Assembly (NCBI RefSeq): GCF_034653355.1 | Contig: NZ_JAYEER010000001.1 | Span: 1,550,001-1,614,000, forward strand | Reading direction: 5' to 3' | Length of the DNA: 64,000 nucleotides | Source of the DNA: Nitrospirillum sp034653355 | GTDB taxonomy: Bacteria > Pseudomonadota > Alphaproteobacteria > Azospirillales > Azospirillaceae | Shown here: piece by piece, positions 33,784-44,718 of the stretch | Layout: each line of letters starts with the position of its first letter | Numbering within the stretch: position 1 is the stretch's first letter | Made by a program: the position numbers and the translations under genes | Notes under the pieces: generated by a model | What the model saw: the letters and a program-made list of their open reading frames with translations, nothing else | What the model was told of the DNA's origin: nothing | Databases searched by the model: none

Positions 33784-36693
33784 ATGGACCGCACGGCGCG
33801 CGACACCGTCATCCAGGCCCTCAGCGGCCGTACCGGCAGCGGCCTCTGGCGTAGCCTGGAGGATCTGGCCGATACCGCCGCCTTCCGTGACCTGCTGGCG
33901 GCTGAGTTCCCGGCCCTGTTGCCGTCGCTGGCACCTGGCGGGCTGAGCCGCCGCGCCGCGCTTAAGGCCGTGGCCGCCAGCCTGGCGCTGGCCGGCCTGA
34001 CGGGCTGCGACGGCCGGCCGGATGAGACGGCCCTGCCCTATGTCACGGCACCGGAGGGCGACGTGCCGGGCGTCGCACGCCACTACGCCACCGCCGTGCG
34101 CCTGGGCGGTTATGCCCAGCCAGTTCTGGGCAAGACCCACAGCGGGCGGCCGGTGAAGCTGGAGGGCAACGCCAGCCACCCCGCCACCGGCGGCGGCACC
34201 GACCTGTTCACCCAGGCGGCCCTGCTGGATCTTTACGATCCCGACCGCTCGCAGGGTCCCCGCCACCGCGACCAGCCCACGACCTGGGCCGCATTGGATA
34301 CCGCGCTGAACGGGATGGCGCGGGCGGCGGACGCCAGCCAGGGTGAGGGCCTGCGCCTGCTGACCGGCTCCACCACCTCCCCCACGCTGGTCCGCCAGAT
34401 CACGGCTTTGGCCCAACGCTGGCCCCAGGCGCGCTGGCATGTGCTGGACCCGATGGGTGACGCCTCGCGGCTGGAGGCGGCGCGCCTGGCTTTCGGCCAG
34501 CCCGTGCAGGCGCACCCCCTGCTGGATCAGGCGGACGTGGTGGTGTGCCTGGACGACGACCCGCTAGGGCCGGGGCCTGCCCAGGCCACGCTGGCCCGGC
34601 GCTGGGCGCGGCGGCGTCTGGCCAGCCAGACCGGCCAGGGTCCGTGCCGGCTGTTCGTGGCGGAACCGACCCCCACCCTGACCGGCGCCCGTGCTGACCT
34701 GCGGCTGGTGGCCGGGGTGCAGCGGCTGTCGGCCCTGATGCAGGCCCTGGGCGGTGAGGCGGCGGACTTGAGCCCTCAGGAAGCCCGTTGGGCGGATGAG
34801 GCCAGGGCGGCGCTGCTGGCCCATCCCGGCCGTTCATTGATCACCGTGGGGGCCTGGCACGATCCGGCGCTGCAGGCCCAGGCCTTGCACCTCAGTACCC
34901 GGCTGGGCGCGCTGGGCGGCTGCCTGCGCTTCACCGGGCCGCTGGTGGCGACAGCCGCGCCATGGCATGACCTGTTGTGGGACATGGCCGAAGGCCAGGT
35001 GCGCGCCCTGCTGGTCCTGGACGCGAACCCGGCCTATGCCGCCCGCGAGGCCGCCGCCTTCCGCGACGCCCTGGCCCGGGTGTCCTTCAGCCTGCATGCC
35101 GGAACGCTGGTGGACGAAACCGCCGCGGCCTGCCACTGGCATGCGGCCCTGGCCCATGACCTGGAAAGCTGGGGCGATGCGCGCGCCGTGGACGGCACGG
35201 TCAGCCTGATCCAACCGCTGGTGCGACCGTTTTACGATGTACGCGGGCGCCACGCCCTGCTGGACGGCCTGCTGGGCGGCGGCTCCACGGATCGGGAGGT
35301 GGTGCAGGCCACCTGGCGTCCCGCCTGGAGTGATGACTTTGAGCGGCGCTGGACCGACGCGCTGGTGCGCGGCTTCATTCCCGACAGCGCCCCGGCTTGG
35401 GTGGTGCCCCCGCCCGGCGAGCTTCCCGCCAACCCACCCGAGCTCGCCGAGGCGGCAACCTCCGGCGGCCTGACCCTGCTGGTCCGGCCGGATCCCACCC
35501 TGGGGGACGGCGCATCCGCCAACAACGCCTGGCTGCAGGAAACGCCCAAGCCGCTGACCAAGGTCACCTGGGGCAACGTCGTGCACATCAGCCCCCAGCT
35601 GGCGGCCGAGCGCGGCCTGAGGAATGGCGATGAGGTGCGGGTGACGGCGGGCGGCGCCAGCGTCGCGGGTCCCGCCTGGATCCTGCCCGGGCAACAGGCG
35701 CTGACCATCACCCTGACGCTGGGCTATGGCCGGCGCCTACCCGGCCAGACGGCGGATGGCCTGGGCCACGACGCCTATCCCCTGACCCCGGGTCCCCTGG
35801 TACCGGGCCCCGTGTCGCTGGAGGCTACGGGCCGGCGGCTGGACGTCGCCAGCACCCAGCGCCACCACGCCATGGAGGGCGGCGACTTCGTGCGCACGGT
35901 GCCGGTCGACCACCCCGCGATGCCGCATGAGGAACCCACGCCCAGCTTCTATCCCGACACGCCGCGCGAGCGCCCATCCTGGGGCATGGCGATCGACCTG
36001 GACCTGTGCATCGGCTGCAACGCCTGCGTCGTCGCCTGCGTGGCGGAGAACAACGTGCCCATGGTGGGGGCCGAACTGGTGGCCATGGGGCGGGAGATGC
36101 ATTGGTTGCGCGTCGACAGCTACCACGCTGGCGACGCGGCGGCACCAGCCACCTATTTCCAGCCCGTGCCCTGCATGCACTGCGAACAGGCGCCGTGCGA
36201 GATGGGCTGCCCCGTCAACGCGGCGGTGCACAGCCACGACGGCCTGAACCTGCAGGTCTACAACCGCTGCATCGGGACCCGCACCTGCTCGTCCTACTGC
36301 CCTTACAAGGTGCGGCGCTTCAACTGGTACGATTACACCGCCGCCGCGCCCGAAGCGGTGAAGGCCCAGCGCAATCCCGATGTGACGGTGCGCCAGCGCG
36401 GCGTCATGGAGAAGTGCACCTACTGCGTCCAGCGCATCAGCGCCGCCCGCGTCCAGGCCAAGCTGAAAGGGGAGGCCATCCCTGACGGCGCCATCGTGCC
36501 CGCCTGCCAGCAGGCCTGCCCCACCCAGGCCATCACCTTCGGGGATGTCACCGACCCCAACTCCGCCGTCAGCCGCCAAAAGGCCAGTCCCCGCAATTAC
36601 AGCCTGGTGCCCGAGGCGGGGACGCGGCCGCGCACCACCTACCTCGCCCGCATCGAGCCCGCCCCCATGGACAAGGACGGCGGGCCCGCATGA
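33784..36693 (+). CDS. actB: Alternative complex III subunit ActB (molybdopterin-like plus Fe-S domain)
   Basis: A 969-residue periplasm-facing fusion. A Tat-like signal (LSRRAALKAVAASLALAGLTGC, residues about 57-80) is followed by a molybdopterin-oxidoreductase-like region (about 90-660) that in ActB lacks cofactor, then a molydopterin-binding C-domain, then an Fe-S subunit (about 735-960) with four cysteine clusters: CIGCNACVVAC, CMHCEQAPCEMGCP, CIGTRTCSSYCP and CTYCVQR with CQQACPTQA. These carry [4Fe-4S]/[3Fe-4S] centres. The start is ATG 33784; GTG 33775 overlapping the actA stop is an alternative. It overlaps actC by ATGA. Confidence 0.95.
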   Translation: MDRTARDTVIQALSGRTGSGLWRSLEDLADTAAFRDLLAAEFPALLPSLAPGGLSRRAALKAVAASLALAGLTGCDGRPDETALPYVTAPEGDVPGVARHYATAVRLGGYAQPVLGKTHSGRPVKLEGNASHPATGGGTDLFTQAALLDLYDPDRSQGPRHRDQPTTWAALDTALNGMARAADASQGEGLRLLTGSTTSPTLVRQITALAQRWPQARWHVLDPMGDASRLEAARLAFGQPVQAHPLLDQADVVVCLDDDPLGPGPAQATLARRWARRRLASQTGQGPCRLFVAEPTPTLTGARADLRLVAGVQRLSALMQALGGEAADLSPQEARWADEARAALLAHPGRSLITVGAWHDPALQAQALHLSTRLGALGGCLRFTGPLVATAAPWHDLLWDMAEGQVRALLVLDANPAYAAREAAAFRDALARVSFSLHAGTLVDETAAACHWHAALAHDLESWGDARAVDGTVSLIQPLVRPFYDVRGRHALLDGLLGGGSTDREVVQATWRPAWSDDFERRWTDALVRGFIPDSAPAWVVPPPGELPANPPELAEAATSGGLTLLVRPDPTLGDGASANNAWLQETPKPLTKVTWGNVVHISPQLAAERGLRNGDEVRVTAGGASVAGPAWILPGQQALTITLTLGYGRRLPGQTADGLGHDAYPLTPGPLVPGPVSLEATGRRLDVASTQRHHAMEGGDFVRTVPVDHPAMPHEEPTPSFYPDTPRERPSWGMAIDLDLCIGCNACVVACVAENNVPMVGAELVAMGREMHWLRVDSYHAGDAAAPATYFQPVPCMHCEQAPCEMGCPVNAAVHSHDGLNLQVYNRCIGTRTCSSYCPYKVRRFNWYDYTAAAPEAVKAQRNPDVTVRQRGVMEKCTYCVQRISAARVQAKLKGEAIPDGAIVPACQQACPTQAITFGDVTDPNSAVSRQKASPRNYSLVPEAGTRPRTTYLARIEPAPMDKDGGPA

Positions 36694-38069
36694 CGGACGC
36701 GACAGACACCCAACGGGCCGATACCCAACGGGCCGCCGCCTACGCCCACGTGACGGCGGAGGTGACGGGCATCCCCCTGCACTATCCCCGGCCACGCGCC
36801 TGGTGGCTGTGCTTCCTGCCCGCCTGCGGCCTGCTGGCCCTTTTCTTCACGGCGCTGGGCGTCCTGCTGTGGAACGGCGTGGGCGTATGGGGCCTCAACA
36901 TCCCCGTCAACTGGGGCTTCGACATCATCAACTACATCTGGTTCCTGGGCATTGGCCATGCCGGCACCCTGATCTCGGCCATGCTGCTATTGCTGAACGT
37001 GCACTGGCGCAATTCGCTCAACCGTTTCGCTGAGGCGATGACCCTGTTCGCCGTGGTCTGCGCCGGCCTTTATCCGCTGATGCACCTGGGCCGGCCCTGG
37101 CTGTTCTACTGGGTGGCCCCTTATCCCAACAGCATGACGCTGTGGCCGCAGTTCAAAAGCCCGCTGACCTGGGACTTCTTCGCCGTCCTGACCTACCTCA
37201 CCGTCTCCGCCCTGTTCTGGTACATCGGCATCGTGCCCGACTTGGCCGCCACGCGGGACCGGGCCCGGGGCCGCCTGGCCCAGGTGCTGTACGGGCTGGG
37301 CGCCCTGGGCTGGCGCGGATCCGCCCGGCACTGGGCGCGCTGGGGCCAGGCCTATCGCCTGACGGCGGCGATCGCCGTGCCGCTGGTGGTTTCCGTGCAT
37401 TCGGAAATCTCGCTGTTGCTGGCGGCCGGGCCGGTGCCGGGATGGAGTTCCACGGTCTTCCCGCCCTATTTCGTGCTGGGGGCCGCCTTCTCCGGCTTCG
37501 CCGTCGTCTCGATGATCGCGGTGGTGCTGCGCGGGGCCCTGGGACTGCAGGACCTGGTGCGGCCTCTGCACCTGGACATGCTGGGCCGCCTGCTGCTGGC
37601 CACCGGACTGATGACCGCCTACGGCTACGCGGCGGAGGTGTTCGACATCCTCTATGGCGGCGAAAAGGCCGAGCTGTCGCTGCTGGCCGACCGGCTGACC
37701 GGGCCGTTCGCCTGGAGCTATTGGGGCGCCGTCATCGCCAACTTCGTTCCGCTACAGCTGTTGTGGTGGCGGGGTGCGCGGCGGCATCCGCCGGCCCTGT
37801 TCCTCATCGGCTTTTCCGCCATGGTAGGCATGTGGTGCGAACGCTTCATGCTGCTGGCCACCAGCCTGCACCACAGCTGGGTCCCGTCCAGCTGGCGGCC
37901 CTACACCCCCAGCTTCTGGGAGGTGGCGCTGTTCGCCGGCATGCTGGGCGTGTTCCTGGTGCCCTTCCTGCTGTTCGTCCGCTTCCTGCCCGTCATCTCC
38001 GCCTTCGAGGTGAAGGAAGCGCTGTTCGAGGAAAGTGAAGAGAAGGAGGGCGGCCATGCCGGAGCGTAA
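36690..38069 (+). CDS. actC: Alternative complex III subunit ActC, NrfD/PsrC-like quinol-binding membrane subunit
   Basis: A 459-residue integral membrane protein with about ten helices of the NrfD/PsrC family. Signature segments are the helix pair around IGHAGTLISAMLLLLN and VSVHSEISLLLAAGPVPGWSSTVFPPYFVLGA in pieces, plus MWCERFMLLATSL. ActC holds the quinol-oxidation site and proton path of the complex. It starts inside the actB stop (ATGA) and its end overlaps actD by 14 bases, so the three are tightly coupled. ATG 36690. Confidence 0.95.
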   Translation: MTDATDTQRADTQRAAAYAHVTAEVTGIPLHYPRPRAWWLCFLPACGLLALFFTALGVLLWNGVGVWGLNIPVNWGFDIINYIWFLGIGHAGTLISAMLLLLNVHWRNSLNRFAEAMTLFAVVCAGLYPLMHLGRPWLFYWVAPYPNSMTLWPQFKSPLTWDFFAVLTYLTVSALFWYIGIVPDLAATRDRARGRLAQVLYGLGALGWRGSARHWARWGQAYRLTAAIAVPLVVSVHSEISLLLAAGPVPGWSSTVFPPYFVLGAAFSGFAVVSMIAVVLRGALGLQDLVRPLHLDMLGRLLLATGLMTAYGYAAEVFDILYGGEKAELSLLADRLTGPFAWSYWGAVIANFVPLQLLWWRGARRHPPALFLIGFSAMVGMWCERFMLLATSLHHSWVPSSWRPYTPSFWEVALFAGMLGVFLVPFLLFVRFLPVISAFEVKEALFEESEEKEGGHAGA

Positions 38070-38610
38070 GGCGCCCCTGCCACCCTTCGGCGTGATGGCG
38101 GAATTCGATGACGCCGAACGCCTGGTGGACGCCGTGAAACGGGCGAGGAACGCGGGCTTCCGTCGGCTGGACGCCTATACCCCCTTCCCGGTGGCCGACC
38201 TGACGGAGGCCTTGGGCATTCAGGACAACCGCGTCCCCTGGCTGACCCTGGCCGGCGGCGTTATGGGTGCCGCCGCCGGTTTCGGCCTGCAGGTGTGGAG
38301 CAACCTGGACTATCCCATTCCCGTGGGCGGCCGGCCGCTGGTGGCCTTTCCCGCCACCCTGCTGATCACCTTCGAGCTGACGGTGCTGGGCGCCGTGCTC
38401 AGCGCCATCCTCGGCATGCTGGTGCTGAACCGCCTGCCCCGCCTGCATCACCCGGTGTTCGGGGTGCCCGACTTCCACCTGGCCAGTTCAGACAAGTTCT
38501 TCCTGGTGATCCTAGGCCAGGACGCCCGCTTCGCCAAGGCGGCCGGGTTCCTGGCGGATCTGGCGCCGGTGCGGGTGGTGGACGTGCCGCAGACGGAGGG
38601 CCCGGAATGA
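38056..38610 (+). CDS. actD: Alternative complex III subunit ActD (DUF3341)
   Basis: A 184-residue membrane protein. The N-terminal cytoplasmic part (FGVMAEFDDAERLVDAVKRARNAGF) and two helices (about residues 60-80 and 96-118) match DUF3341/ActD, a structural subunit that anchors the complex with ActC and ActF. The ATG at 38056 has a strong ribosome binding site (GAAGGAGGG) placed inside the actC coding end. It overlaps actE by ATGA. Length is usual for the family. Confidence 0.93.
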   Translation: MPERKAPLPPFGVMAEFDDAERLVDAVKRARNAGFRRLDAYTPFPVADLTEALGIQDNRVPWLTLAGGVMGAAAGFGLQVWSNLDYPIPVGGRPLVAFPATLLITFELTVLGAVLSAILGMLVLNRLPRLHHPVFGVPDFHLASSDKFFLVILGQDARFAKAAGFLADLAPVRVVDVPQTEGPE

Positions 38611-39149
38611 GATACCTGCTGCTGCTCGCCCTGCTCGCCGTTCTGATCATCCTGCTGGCCGGCTGTGATGAGATGACCCATCAGCCTCGTTACCAGGCGG
38701 CGGGGCCGGGCCGGCTGTTCCCCGATGGCAAGGCGATGCAGGCCCCGCCGGCCGGCGCGGTGGCGCAGGACGACCCCGCCCGCGCCGCCGCCTTGGACCG
38801 GCGCCCGGCCATGAGCGCGGCGCTGCTGGCGCGCGGACGCCAGCGCTATGACATCTATTGCAGCCCCTGCCATGACGTCGCCGGCACCGGCCACGGCGCC
38901 GTGCCGGCACGGGGCTTCCCGGCCCCGCCCAGCCTGCATGAGGCGCGTCTGGTGCAGGCGCCGTCCCGCTATATCGTGGAGGTCATCACCAGCGGCCATG
39001 GCGTCATGTACAGCTATGCCGACCGTGTGCCCCCGGCCGACCGTTGGGCCATCGCCGCCTACATCCGCGCCCTGCAACTCAGCCGCGACGCGCCCGCGTA
39101 CACGCTGGATGCCACGGACAGGGCCAAGCTGGATGGGGGCCCCCCTTGA
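38607..39149 (+). CDS. actE: Alternative complex III subunit ActE, monoheme cytochrome c lipoprotein
   Basis: A 180-residue lipoprotein. The signal peptide ends in the lipobox LLAGC (Cys at about residue 19). A single CSPCH heme site sits at about residues 89-93, and a methionine in GVMYSYADRV is the likely distal ligand. ActE takes electrons from ActA/ActB and passes them to the oxidase or a soluble cytochrome. Starts in the actD stop (ATGA) and its stop overlaps the TTG start of actF. Confidence 0.93.
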   Translation: MRYLLLLALLAVLIILLAGCDEMTHQPRYQAAGPGRLFPDGKAMQAPPAGAVAQDDPARAAALDRRPAMSAALLARGRQRYDIYCSPCHDVAGTGHGAVPARGFPAPPSLHEARLVQAPSRYIVEVITSGHGVMYSYADRVPPADRWAIAAYIRALQLSRDAPAYTLDATDRAKLDGGPP

Positions 39150-40150
39150 CCGCCCGCCGCTATTTTCCGGCCGTCTGCGGCCTGCTGATGTGCGGCGCCG
39201 TGCTGGTCTATGCGGCGGTGGAGCCCGCCGTGGCGCTCGGTGGCTGGCTGGCGGCCTTCGCCTTCTGGAGCGGCCTGCCCATCGCAGCACTGATCCTGCT
39301 GGCCATGATGCGCCTCATCCCCGGCGTCTGGCGCCAGGGTCTGGCGCCGGGGGCGGAAGCCGCCCTGCCCCTGCTGGCCTTGGCGGCGCTGGCCCTGCTG
39401 CCCCTGCTGATCGCGCCGCGTGTGCTGTACCCTTGGGCGGATGAGGTCATGGCGGGCTTTCGCGGCTGGTACCTGTCGTCCTGGCCCTTCCGGCTGCGCG
39501 GCGTGCTGTTCTTCGCCCTGGCCGGCCTGCTGGCCTGGGGGCTGATGCGGCGGCCGCCGGCGGTGCCGATGGCCATCTTCACCCTCATTCTGCTGGTCCC
39601 CTTCCAGGACATGATGGCCACCGACTGGCTGATGTCGCTGGATCCGGAATTCCATTCCTCCGGCTTCGGGCTCTACATCCTGTCCCTCCAGATGGTGACG
39701 GCGCTGGCCGTGCTGATACCCCTGCGGGTGATGGCGGACAAGGAGGCGCCCACGGGGGTGCTGGCGGGGGTATGGCTGACGGCCCTGCTGCTGTGGGCCT
39801 ATCTCGCCTTCATGCACTATTTCATCAACTGGTCCACCGATCTGGCGCCGGGCGTGCGCTGGTACCAGCGGCGTGGCGAGGGCGTCTGGGTCCTGGTGGA
39901 ATACGCCATGGCCCTGCTGGGCCTGCTACCCCTGTTCCTGCTGTTCTTTCCGCCCACCCGCCGCAGCCGCCTGGCCCTGGTCTGCCTGGCGCCCATCGTG
40001 CTGTTGGGCAAGGTGCTGGAGACGGCCTGGCTGGTGCTGCCCGCCCTGCCCCGCGACCGGGGGGCGGCAGCCTTCGCCTGGCTGTTGGCGCTGCTGGGCC
40101 TGGGCCTGCTCAACTGGGTCGGCCTGCGGTGGCGGGAAGCGCGGCCATGA
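39146..40150 (+). CDS. actF: Alternative complex III subunit ActF, NrfD-like membrane subunit
   Basis: A 334-residue membrane protein with about ten helices, the second NrfD-type subunit of the complex. Typical strings are LVPFQDMMATDWLMSLDPEFHSSGFGLYI in pieces, LWAYLAFMHYFINWSTDLAPGVRWY and VLLGKVLETAWLVLPA. No ATG is near the expected start. TTG at 39146 makes a TTGA overlap with the actE stop, behind GGATGGGGG, and gives the proper N-terminus. It overlaps the next gene by ATGA. ActF lacks the quinol site residues of ActC in known complexes; this was not tested here. Confidence 0.92.
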   Translation: MTARRYFPAVCGLLMCGAVLVYAAVEPAVALGGWLAAFAFWSGLPIAALILLAMMRLIPGVWRQGLAPGAEAALPLLALAALALLPLLIAPRVLYPWADEVMAGFRGWYLSSWPFRLRGVLFFALAGLLAWGLMRRPPAVPMAIFTLILLVPFQDMMATDWLMSLDPEFHSSGFGLYILSLQMVTALAVLIPLRVMADKEAPTGVLAGVWLTALLLWAYLAFMHYFINWSTDLAPGVRWYQRRGEGVWVLVEYAMALLGLLPLFLLFFPPTRRSRLALVCLAPIVLLGKVLETAWLVLPALPRDRGAAAFAWLLALLGLGLLNWVGLRWREARP

Positions 40151-40509
40151 GCCGGATACCGGAAACACGCGACATGTCCGCCCGCGGCGTGCTGTGGTCC
40201 GCGCTGGGCCTGGTGGCCTTCATCGCCGTGGCGCTGGGGATGGTGGCCGGGCTGGTCCACGCGCTGGGCCATGGCCGGGGACCGATGCCCGTCACCGCCC
40301 CGCCGCCCGTGGCCGGCATTCCCTTGGATGAAGTGCCTTATCAAGGCGGGCCTCAGGTGCGGGCGCGGGCCCAGGCGGACCTTACCCGTTATGGCTGGGC
40401 CGACCGTGGCGCCGGCCGCGCCATCATCCCCATAGACCGGGCCATGGACCTGTTGGCCAGGAAGGGTTGGCCAGACCAGGACGACAAGGGTACGGAGGCG
40501 CCGAGATGA
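40147..40509 (+). CDS. Small single-helix membrane protein in the ActF-SCO junction
   Basis: A 120-residue protein with one membrane helix (about residues 16-38, VLWSALGLVAFIAVALGMVAGLV in outline) and a periplasmic tail (IPLDEVPYQGGPQVRARAQADLTRYGWADRGAGRAIIPIDRAMDLLA in outline) like the C-terminal tails seen beside caa3/ACIII operons. The tail's sequence YGWxDRxxGxxxIPIDRAMxLL is typical of small proteins coded in front of SCO in such operons. It is joined on both sides by ATGA overlaps. It probably helps assembly or stability of the oxidase; its exact role is unknown to me. Confidence 0.8.
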   Translation: MSRIPETRDMSARGVLWSALGLVAFIAVALGMVAGLVHALGHGRGPMPVTAPPPVAGIPLDEVPYQGGPQVRARAQADLTRYGWADRGAGRAIIPIDRAMDLLARKGWPDQDDKGTEAPR

Positions 40510-41276
40510 GGCGCGTCCCGGCCCTCATCGCCGCCGCCTTCTGGCTGGCCGCGTTCGATCCCTTCCAGGTGGCGGGCATCGACCCGCGCCTGGGCGCCCG
40601 CGTTCCCCTGGACGGCACCTTCCTGGAAGCCGACGGCCGCGCGGTCGGTCTGGGCGATCTGGCCGGCGGGCATCCCCTTGTGCTGGTCCCGGTGCTCCAC
40701 CGCTGCCCCAATATCTGCGGCGTCACCTTGGCGGGCTTGGCGCAAGCCATCGCGGCGCAGCGTCATGTTCCCGGACGCGACGTCACCCTGGTGGCCTTCG
40801 GCATCGACCCGCGTGAGGGGCCGACCGAGGCCGCCGCCGACCTGGCCGATCTGCGCCGGGCCTTCCCTGCCCTGCCCGCCGACGGCGTCCACGCCCTGAC
40901 CGGCACCGGGGAGCAGATCCGAGCGGTAACGGACGCCCTGGGCTACCGCTACGCCTGGGACGACCGGATCGGGCAGTACGCCCATGTCGCGGCGGTGGCC
41001 ATCCTGCGGTCCGATGGAACCTTGAACCATTGGCTCTATGGCCTGGCACCGGCACCCGACGAGCTGCAACAGGCCCTGGACGAGGCGGCGCAGGGTCGGG
41101 CCGGCGACTGGGGCCAGCGTATCCTGCTGCTGTGCTTCCACTACGATCCCATGACCGGGCGCAATGGTCCCCTGGTCTGGACCCTGCTGCGCATCCTGGG
41201 TGGCCTGGTGGCGCTGGGCGGCGGTGGCTGGATCGCCTGGTCCCTGTGGCGCGACCGCCGCCTGGTGAAGTCATGA
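40506..41276 (+). CDS. SCO1/SenC-family copper chaperone
   Basis: A 256-residue thioredoxin-fold protein that delivers copper to the CuA site of cytochrome oxidase. The copper motif is CPNIC (in LHRCPNICGVTL) with the conserved His in QYAHVAAVAIL. An N-terminal signal or anchor (AALIAAAFWLAAF type) and a C-terminal membrane helix (about residues 228-246, LRILGGLVALGGGGWIAWSLW) bracket the domain. It ends in an ATGA overlap with coxB, the gene of the protein it is expected to metallate. No ctaB, ctaA or ctaG genes are in this operon, so heme a synthesis must be coded elsewhere. Confidence 0.93.
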   Translation: MRRVPALIAAAFWLAAFDPFQVAGIDPRLGARVPLDGTFLEADGRAVGLGDLAGGHPLVLVPVLHRCPNICGVTLAGLAQAIAAQRHVPGRDVTLVAFGIDPREGPTEAAADLADLRRAFPALPADGVHALTGTGEQIRAVTDALGYRYAWDDRIGQYAHVAAVAILRSDGTLNHWLYGLAPAPDELQQALDEAAQGRAGDWGQRILLLCFHYDPMTGRNGPLVWTLLRILGGLVALGGGGWIAWSLWRDRRLVKS

Positions 41277-42224
41277 ACCGGCTGCTGACCTTCTGGGGCG
41301 GCCAGGCCTCGCACCACGCGCACCAGGTGGACACGCTGTTCCTTGGGTTGGCGGCCCTGGCCGTGTTGCTGTCGGCGCCGGTATTCATCTTGATCCCCTG
41401 GTTCGCGGTGAAATACCGGCGGGGCAAACCGGCCGACCGCGCCCACGCCGCGAACCGCAGTGTCTGGCTGGAGGTGTCGTGGGCCGCCATCCCCTTCCTG
41501 GCCACCCTGGCCTTCTATGTCTGGTCCACCCGCCTGTATATCGACCTCTACCAGCCGCCGGCCGAGGCGCTGGCCATCAACGCCGTGGGCAAACAGTGGA
41601 TGTGGAAGTTCCAGCACCCGGGCGGCCAGGCGGAAATCAACGAGCTGCATGTGCCGTCCGGCCGTCCGGTGGTCGTCACCCTCGCCTCGCAGGACGTCAT
41701 CCACAGCCTGTTCGTGCCCGCGCTGCGCCTGAAACAGGACGTGGTGCCGGGCCGGTACACCCGTCTGTGGTTCACCGCCGACACGCCCGGCAGCTACGCC
41801 TTGGTCTGCGCCCAGTTCTGCGGCGCCGACCACGCCGTCATGGGCGGCCGGCTGGTGGTGCAGACGCCGGCCGACTATGCCCGCTGGCTGGAGGGCATGG
41901 GCACCGACGGTTCGCTGGCAGCGCAAGGGGCCGTTCTGTTCCGCACCCGGGGCTGCAGCGGCTGCCATGGCGCGGCCAGCACCGTCCACGCCCCGCCGTT
42001 GGAAGGGCTGTACGGCCGCCCGGTGCCCCTGGCGGACGGCAACGTGGTGACGGCGGATGACCAATACCTGCGCGACAGCATCCTGCTGCCCCAGGCCCAG
42101 GTGGCGGCGGGCTATCCCGCCGTCATGCCCACCTTCCAGAACGTGTTGGGGGAGGACGATGTGCTGAAGCTGATCGCCTACATAAAGTCCCTGGCCGACG
42201 CGCGGCCGCCGGCGGGAGGGCGCC

Positions 42225-42232
<8 letters not shown>
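41273..42232 (+). CDS. coxB: Cytochrome c oxidase subunit II with fused cytochrome c (caa3 type)
   Basis: A 319-residue subunit. Two membrane helices (about 21-45 and 68-88) precede a cupredoxin domain with an intact CuA site: His144, Cys179, Cys183, His187 and Met190 (CAQFCGADHAVMGG). The C-terminal 105 residues are a cytochrome c with CSGCH (228-232) and a likely distal Met in AVMPTF. The fusion defines caa3 oxidases, in which the attached cytochrome receives electrons directly, here presumably from ActE. Starts in the SCO stop (ATGA) and overlaps ctaD by 8 bases. Confidence 0.96.
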
Positions 42233-43833
<1,601 letters not shown>

Positions 43834-43841
<8 letters not shown>

Positions 43842-44445
43842 CGTCGCCGAGGCCCGCCGGCGCGACACCACGCTGATGGGCATGTACCTGTTCCTGGCCA
43901 GCGAGATCATGCTGTTCGGTGGCTTGTTCGCCGTGGCCCTCGCCCTGCGCCTGCTGCATCCACAGGACGTGGTGGCCGCGTCCCGGCGTCTGCACTACGG
44001 CGTCGGGGCCGCCAACACCGTGGTGCTGCTGACCTCCAGCCTGGCGGTCGCGCTGGCGGTGGCGGCGGCGGAGATGGGCAAGGCGAAGGGCACCGTGGCG
44101 GGCCTGCTGGCGGCCGCCGGCCTGGGTGTGGGCTTCCTGGCCCTGAAGGCTGTGGAGTACGGGATGGAAATCCGCGAGCGGCTGCTGCCGGCCTTCACGC
44201 CGGCCGATGCCTTCGAAAGCCCGGCGGCCCATCTGTTCCTGGACCTCTACCTCATCGCGACGGCGCTGCACGCCGTGCATGTGACCGTGGGCGTCGGCCT
44301 GCTGGCGGGCTTGGCATGGCGGGTCCGCCGCAGCGGCCTGCCTCTGCCGCGCGGGGCCACGGGGGTGGAGGTGGTGGGCCTCTACTGGCACCTGGTGGAC
44401 GTCATCTGGGTCTTCCTCTACCCCGTCCTTTACCTGGTGCGCTGA
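43834..44445 (+). CDS. ctaE: Cytochrome c oxidase subunit III
   Basis: A 203-residue membrane subunit with five helices. The start MADVAEARRRDTTLMGMYLFLASEIMLFGGLF in outline, then the HLFLDLYLIATALHAVHVTVG and GLYWHLVDVIWVFLYPVLYL segments are standard for COX3 of the short bacterial type. It lacks the first two helices of long subunit III, as usual in caa3 operons. ATG 43834 follows GGGGGAGG at good distance. It overlaps ctaD by 8 bases; coxD begins one base after its stop. Confidence 0.94.
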
Positions 44446-44446
44446 G

Positions 44447-44710
44447 ATGAAGGCCATCGCCCCCCTGATTGGCACCTGGGCCGCCCTGCTGGCTCTCCTG
44501 GGCCTGACCGTGGGCGCCAGTCTGGTCCTGACCGGGACGCCCAGCCTGGTGGCCAGCCTGGGCATCGCCGCCGCCAAGGCCGCGCTGATCGCCTGGGTCT
44601 ACATGCGGCTGCGCCGTGAAGGCGGCCTCATGCGCATCATGGCGCTGGGGGCCGCCTTCTGGCTGCTGATCCTGCTGGGCTATCTGGCGCTGGACTACCT
44701 GACGCGTTGA
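44447..44710 (+). CDS. Prokaryotic cytochrome c oxidase subunit IV
   Basis: An 87-residue protein with three helices (about residues 8-28, 35-54 and 61-83), matching the COX4_pro family: the central KAALIAWVYMRLRRE string is its marker. It is the last gene of the twelve-gene respiratory operon, one base after subunit III, and only eight bases before the convergent SDR gene. No terminator is visible between them. Confidence 0.88.
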   Translation: MKAIAPLIGTWAALLALLGLTVGASLVLTGTPSLVASLGIAAAKAALIAWVYMRLRREGGLMRIMALGAAFWLLILLGYLALDYLTR

Positions 44711-44718
44711 GCGACGGG

